NCBI RefSeq assembly: GCF_018271995.1
Contig: NZ_JAGUCO010000005.1
Span: forward strand, 1 to 64,000
Source of the DNA: Carboxylicivirga linearis
Lineage (GTDB): Bacteria; Bacteroidota; Bacteroidia; Bacteroidales; Marinilabiliaceae
Length of the DNA stretch: 64,000 bases
Reading direction: 5' to 3'
Shown here: positions 62,930 to 64,000 of the stretch, one piece after another
Numbering within the stretch: position 1 is the first letter of the stretch
How the letters are laid out: each line of letters begins with the position of its first letter
Notes under the pieces: generated by a model
What the model was told of the DNA's origin: nothing
Databases searched by the model: none
The model's input: the letters and a program-made list of their open reading frames with translations, nothing else
Made by a program: the position numbers and the translations under genes

Positions 62930-64000
62930 GTGTATTCCAGTAGTTCGCTTTTAGGAATGAATAAAGAAAATTTTGAGCCTTTATTAATCTCTGAACTTAC
63001 CTTTATTTCGTAACCCATTAATGCAGATAGTTGTTTGCTAATAGCCAATCCCAGTCCTACACCACGTTTTAGATTCTTTTCGTCCTTAGGGAGCTTGAAA
63101 AATGGGATGAAGATCATATCTTTTTCTTTCTTACTTAAACCAGGCCCGGTATCTTTAACCGAAATAATTAAGTTTTCATCATTTGTTTCTAATGATATAG
63201 TGATAATACCTTTTTCGGTAAATTTAATAGCATTGTTAAGAAAGTTGGCAATGATTTGATTAATGCGATACTGGTCAGCTTTAATAAATATTTCATTATG
63301 GTTGAGTGAGTTTTGAAGGATTAGTTGAATGTTTGGATTTTTTATTTGTACCAGAAATGTATTGAAAAGTGTTTCCAGACTTTCGTAGATGTTGTATTCA
63401 CTTTTAGATATAGGAAGTTGGTTGGCTTCAATTTTAGAGATATCCAGTATGTCTTCAATTAAAACAAGTAGCGAATCGGTATTAGTCTTTATTAAGTCTG
63501 AGTAGGCCTTTCTCTCATTACTCGTCAAATCATTTTCAGAAATTAAGTCGGAGAAACCAACAATGGCATTCATTGGAGTTCTTATTTCGTGAGACATATT
63601 GGCTAGAAAAGCACTTTTCAATCGATTTCCTTCTTCAGCTTTTTCTTTGGCTAATTTTAATTCTTCAGTTCTTGTTTCAACTATCGTTTCCAGATTTTGT
63701 CTGTGAATCATAAGCTCTTCGTTCTGTGCAAGAAGTTCTTCCTTTTGATCCTCAATTATTTTGGTTCGAAGATTTACAGCTTCCCGTAGTTCTTTTCGAT
63801 CTTTCATAAGCCTTCTTTCCCTTAAGAAGATATACAATCGAAAAAATGCAATTATAACTGCTATAATAATAGCGATAAACCATAGCCGTTGCCAAAAAGG
63901 TGGCTTAATAGAAATTTTTAGTGTGTTAATGTTTGTTGACCATATGCCGTCACTATTGGTTGAAAGTATTTCAAAGGTATACTCACCCGGATGTAAATTG
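62902..64000 (-). CDS. Y_Y_Y-type sensor histidine kinase (C-terminal part)
   Basis: Partial: the frame is open to the right edge and the N-terminal sensor lies outside. The visible 366 residues run from the end of a Y_Y_Y domain (LHPGEYTFEILSTNSDGIWS), through one membrane span (WFIAIIIAVIIAFFRLYIF) and a coiled coil rich in Glu and Lys, to a histidine kinase with H-box FLANMSHEIRTPMNAIVGFS, N-box ANFLNNAIKFTEKG, G1 box VKDTGPGLSKKE and G2 region GVGLGLAISKQ. It ends right after the ATPase domain, with no receiver or AraC domain, unlike the hybrid sensor at 17445-21830. A separate response regulator must exist elsewhere. A role in xylan or pectin sensing is plausible from the context only. 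Confidence 0.88.
   Translation of the reverse strand, partial: NLHPGEYTFEILSTNSDGIWSTNINTLKISIKPPFWQRLWFIAIIIAVIIAFFRLYIFLRERRLMKDRKELREAVNLRTKIIEDQKEELLAQNEELMIHRQNLETIVETRTEELKLAKEKAEEGNRLKSAFLANMSHEIRTPMNAIVGFSDLISENDLTSNERKAYSDLIKTNTDSLLVLIEDILDISKIEANQLPISKSEYNIYESLETLFNTFLVQIKNPNIQLILQNSLNHNEIFIKADQYRINQIIANFLNNAIKFTEKGIITISLETNDENLIISVKDTGPGLSKKEKDMIFIPFFKLPKDEKNLKRGVGLGLAISKQLSALMGYEIKVSSEINKGSKFSLFIPKSELLEYTKKRMSSFR

Overview
The window is an AT-rich Bacteroidota chromosome segment. It has a SusC/SusD pair, a hybrid two-component sensor-regulator, Por (type IX) secretion C-terminal sorting domains, Bacteroidota-type promoters (TAnnTTTG at -7) and few Shine-Dalgarno sites. The gene set fits a marine or anaerobic pectin degrader, perhaps of the Marinilabiliales; that placement is inference. 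I found no rRNA, tRNA or CRISPR array.

Bases 1-12613 are an accessory region. It holds the end of a secreted repeat protein, several orphan small genes (DUF6985-like, DUF4238-like, a two-gene membrane/soluble pair, a VOC protein, an AraC regulator) separated by related ~200-bp palindromic repeat elements in a cassette-like layout, a cupin gene remnant, a Por-secreted beta-propeller protein, a POT-family transporter and a CocE/X-Pro-peptidase-like hydrolase. katG (12849-15023) follows.

Bases 15096-39376 form a pectin utilization locus: pectin methylesterase, rhamnogalacturonan acetylesterase and a 1461-residue hybrid sensor on the minus strand; then GH28, GH105, PL1, SusC, SusD and a DUF4957/DUF5123-type lipoprotein as one plus-strand operon; then a second PL1 lipoprotein, uxaB, uxaA and a PL9 pectate lyase. 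A secreted orphan module without an enzyme domain follows at 39841.

Bases 40668-52814 (minus strand) encode hexuronate catabolism: UxaE, a LacI regulator, an ExuT-type carrier, 6-phosphogluconate dehydrogenase, a LarA-family nickel-pincer enzyme, a PfkB kinase, an SDR-type mannonate oxidoreductase, KDPG aldolase, KDG kinase and UxaC. UxuA (mannonate dehydratase) is missing while UxuB, a LarA homologue, a second PfkB kinase and Gnd are clustered. My main hypothesis is therefore a bypass: fructuronate to mannonate to gluconate to 6-phosphogluconate to ribulose 5-phosphate.

Bases 53125-57314 are a divergent LacI-kduI-kdgF-kduD-DUF4861 operon that handles the unsaturated uronates made by the lyases and GH105. 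Bases 57484-62873 are a xylose block (GntR regulator, xylB, xylA, sugar porter) with matching operator-like motifs in front of the regulator and of xylB. The right edge cuts a minus-strand Y_Y_Y-type sensor kinase.
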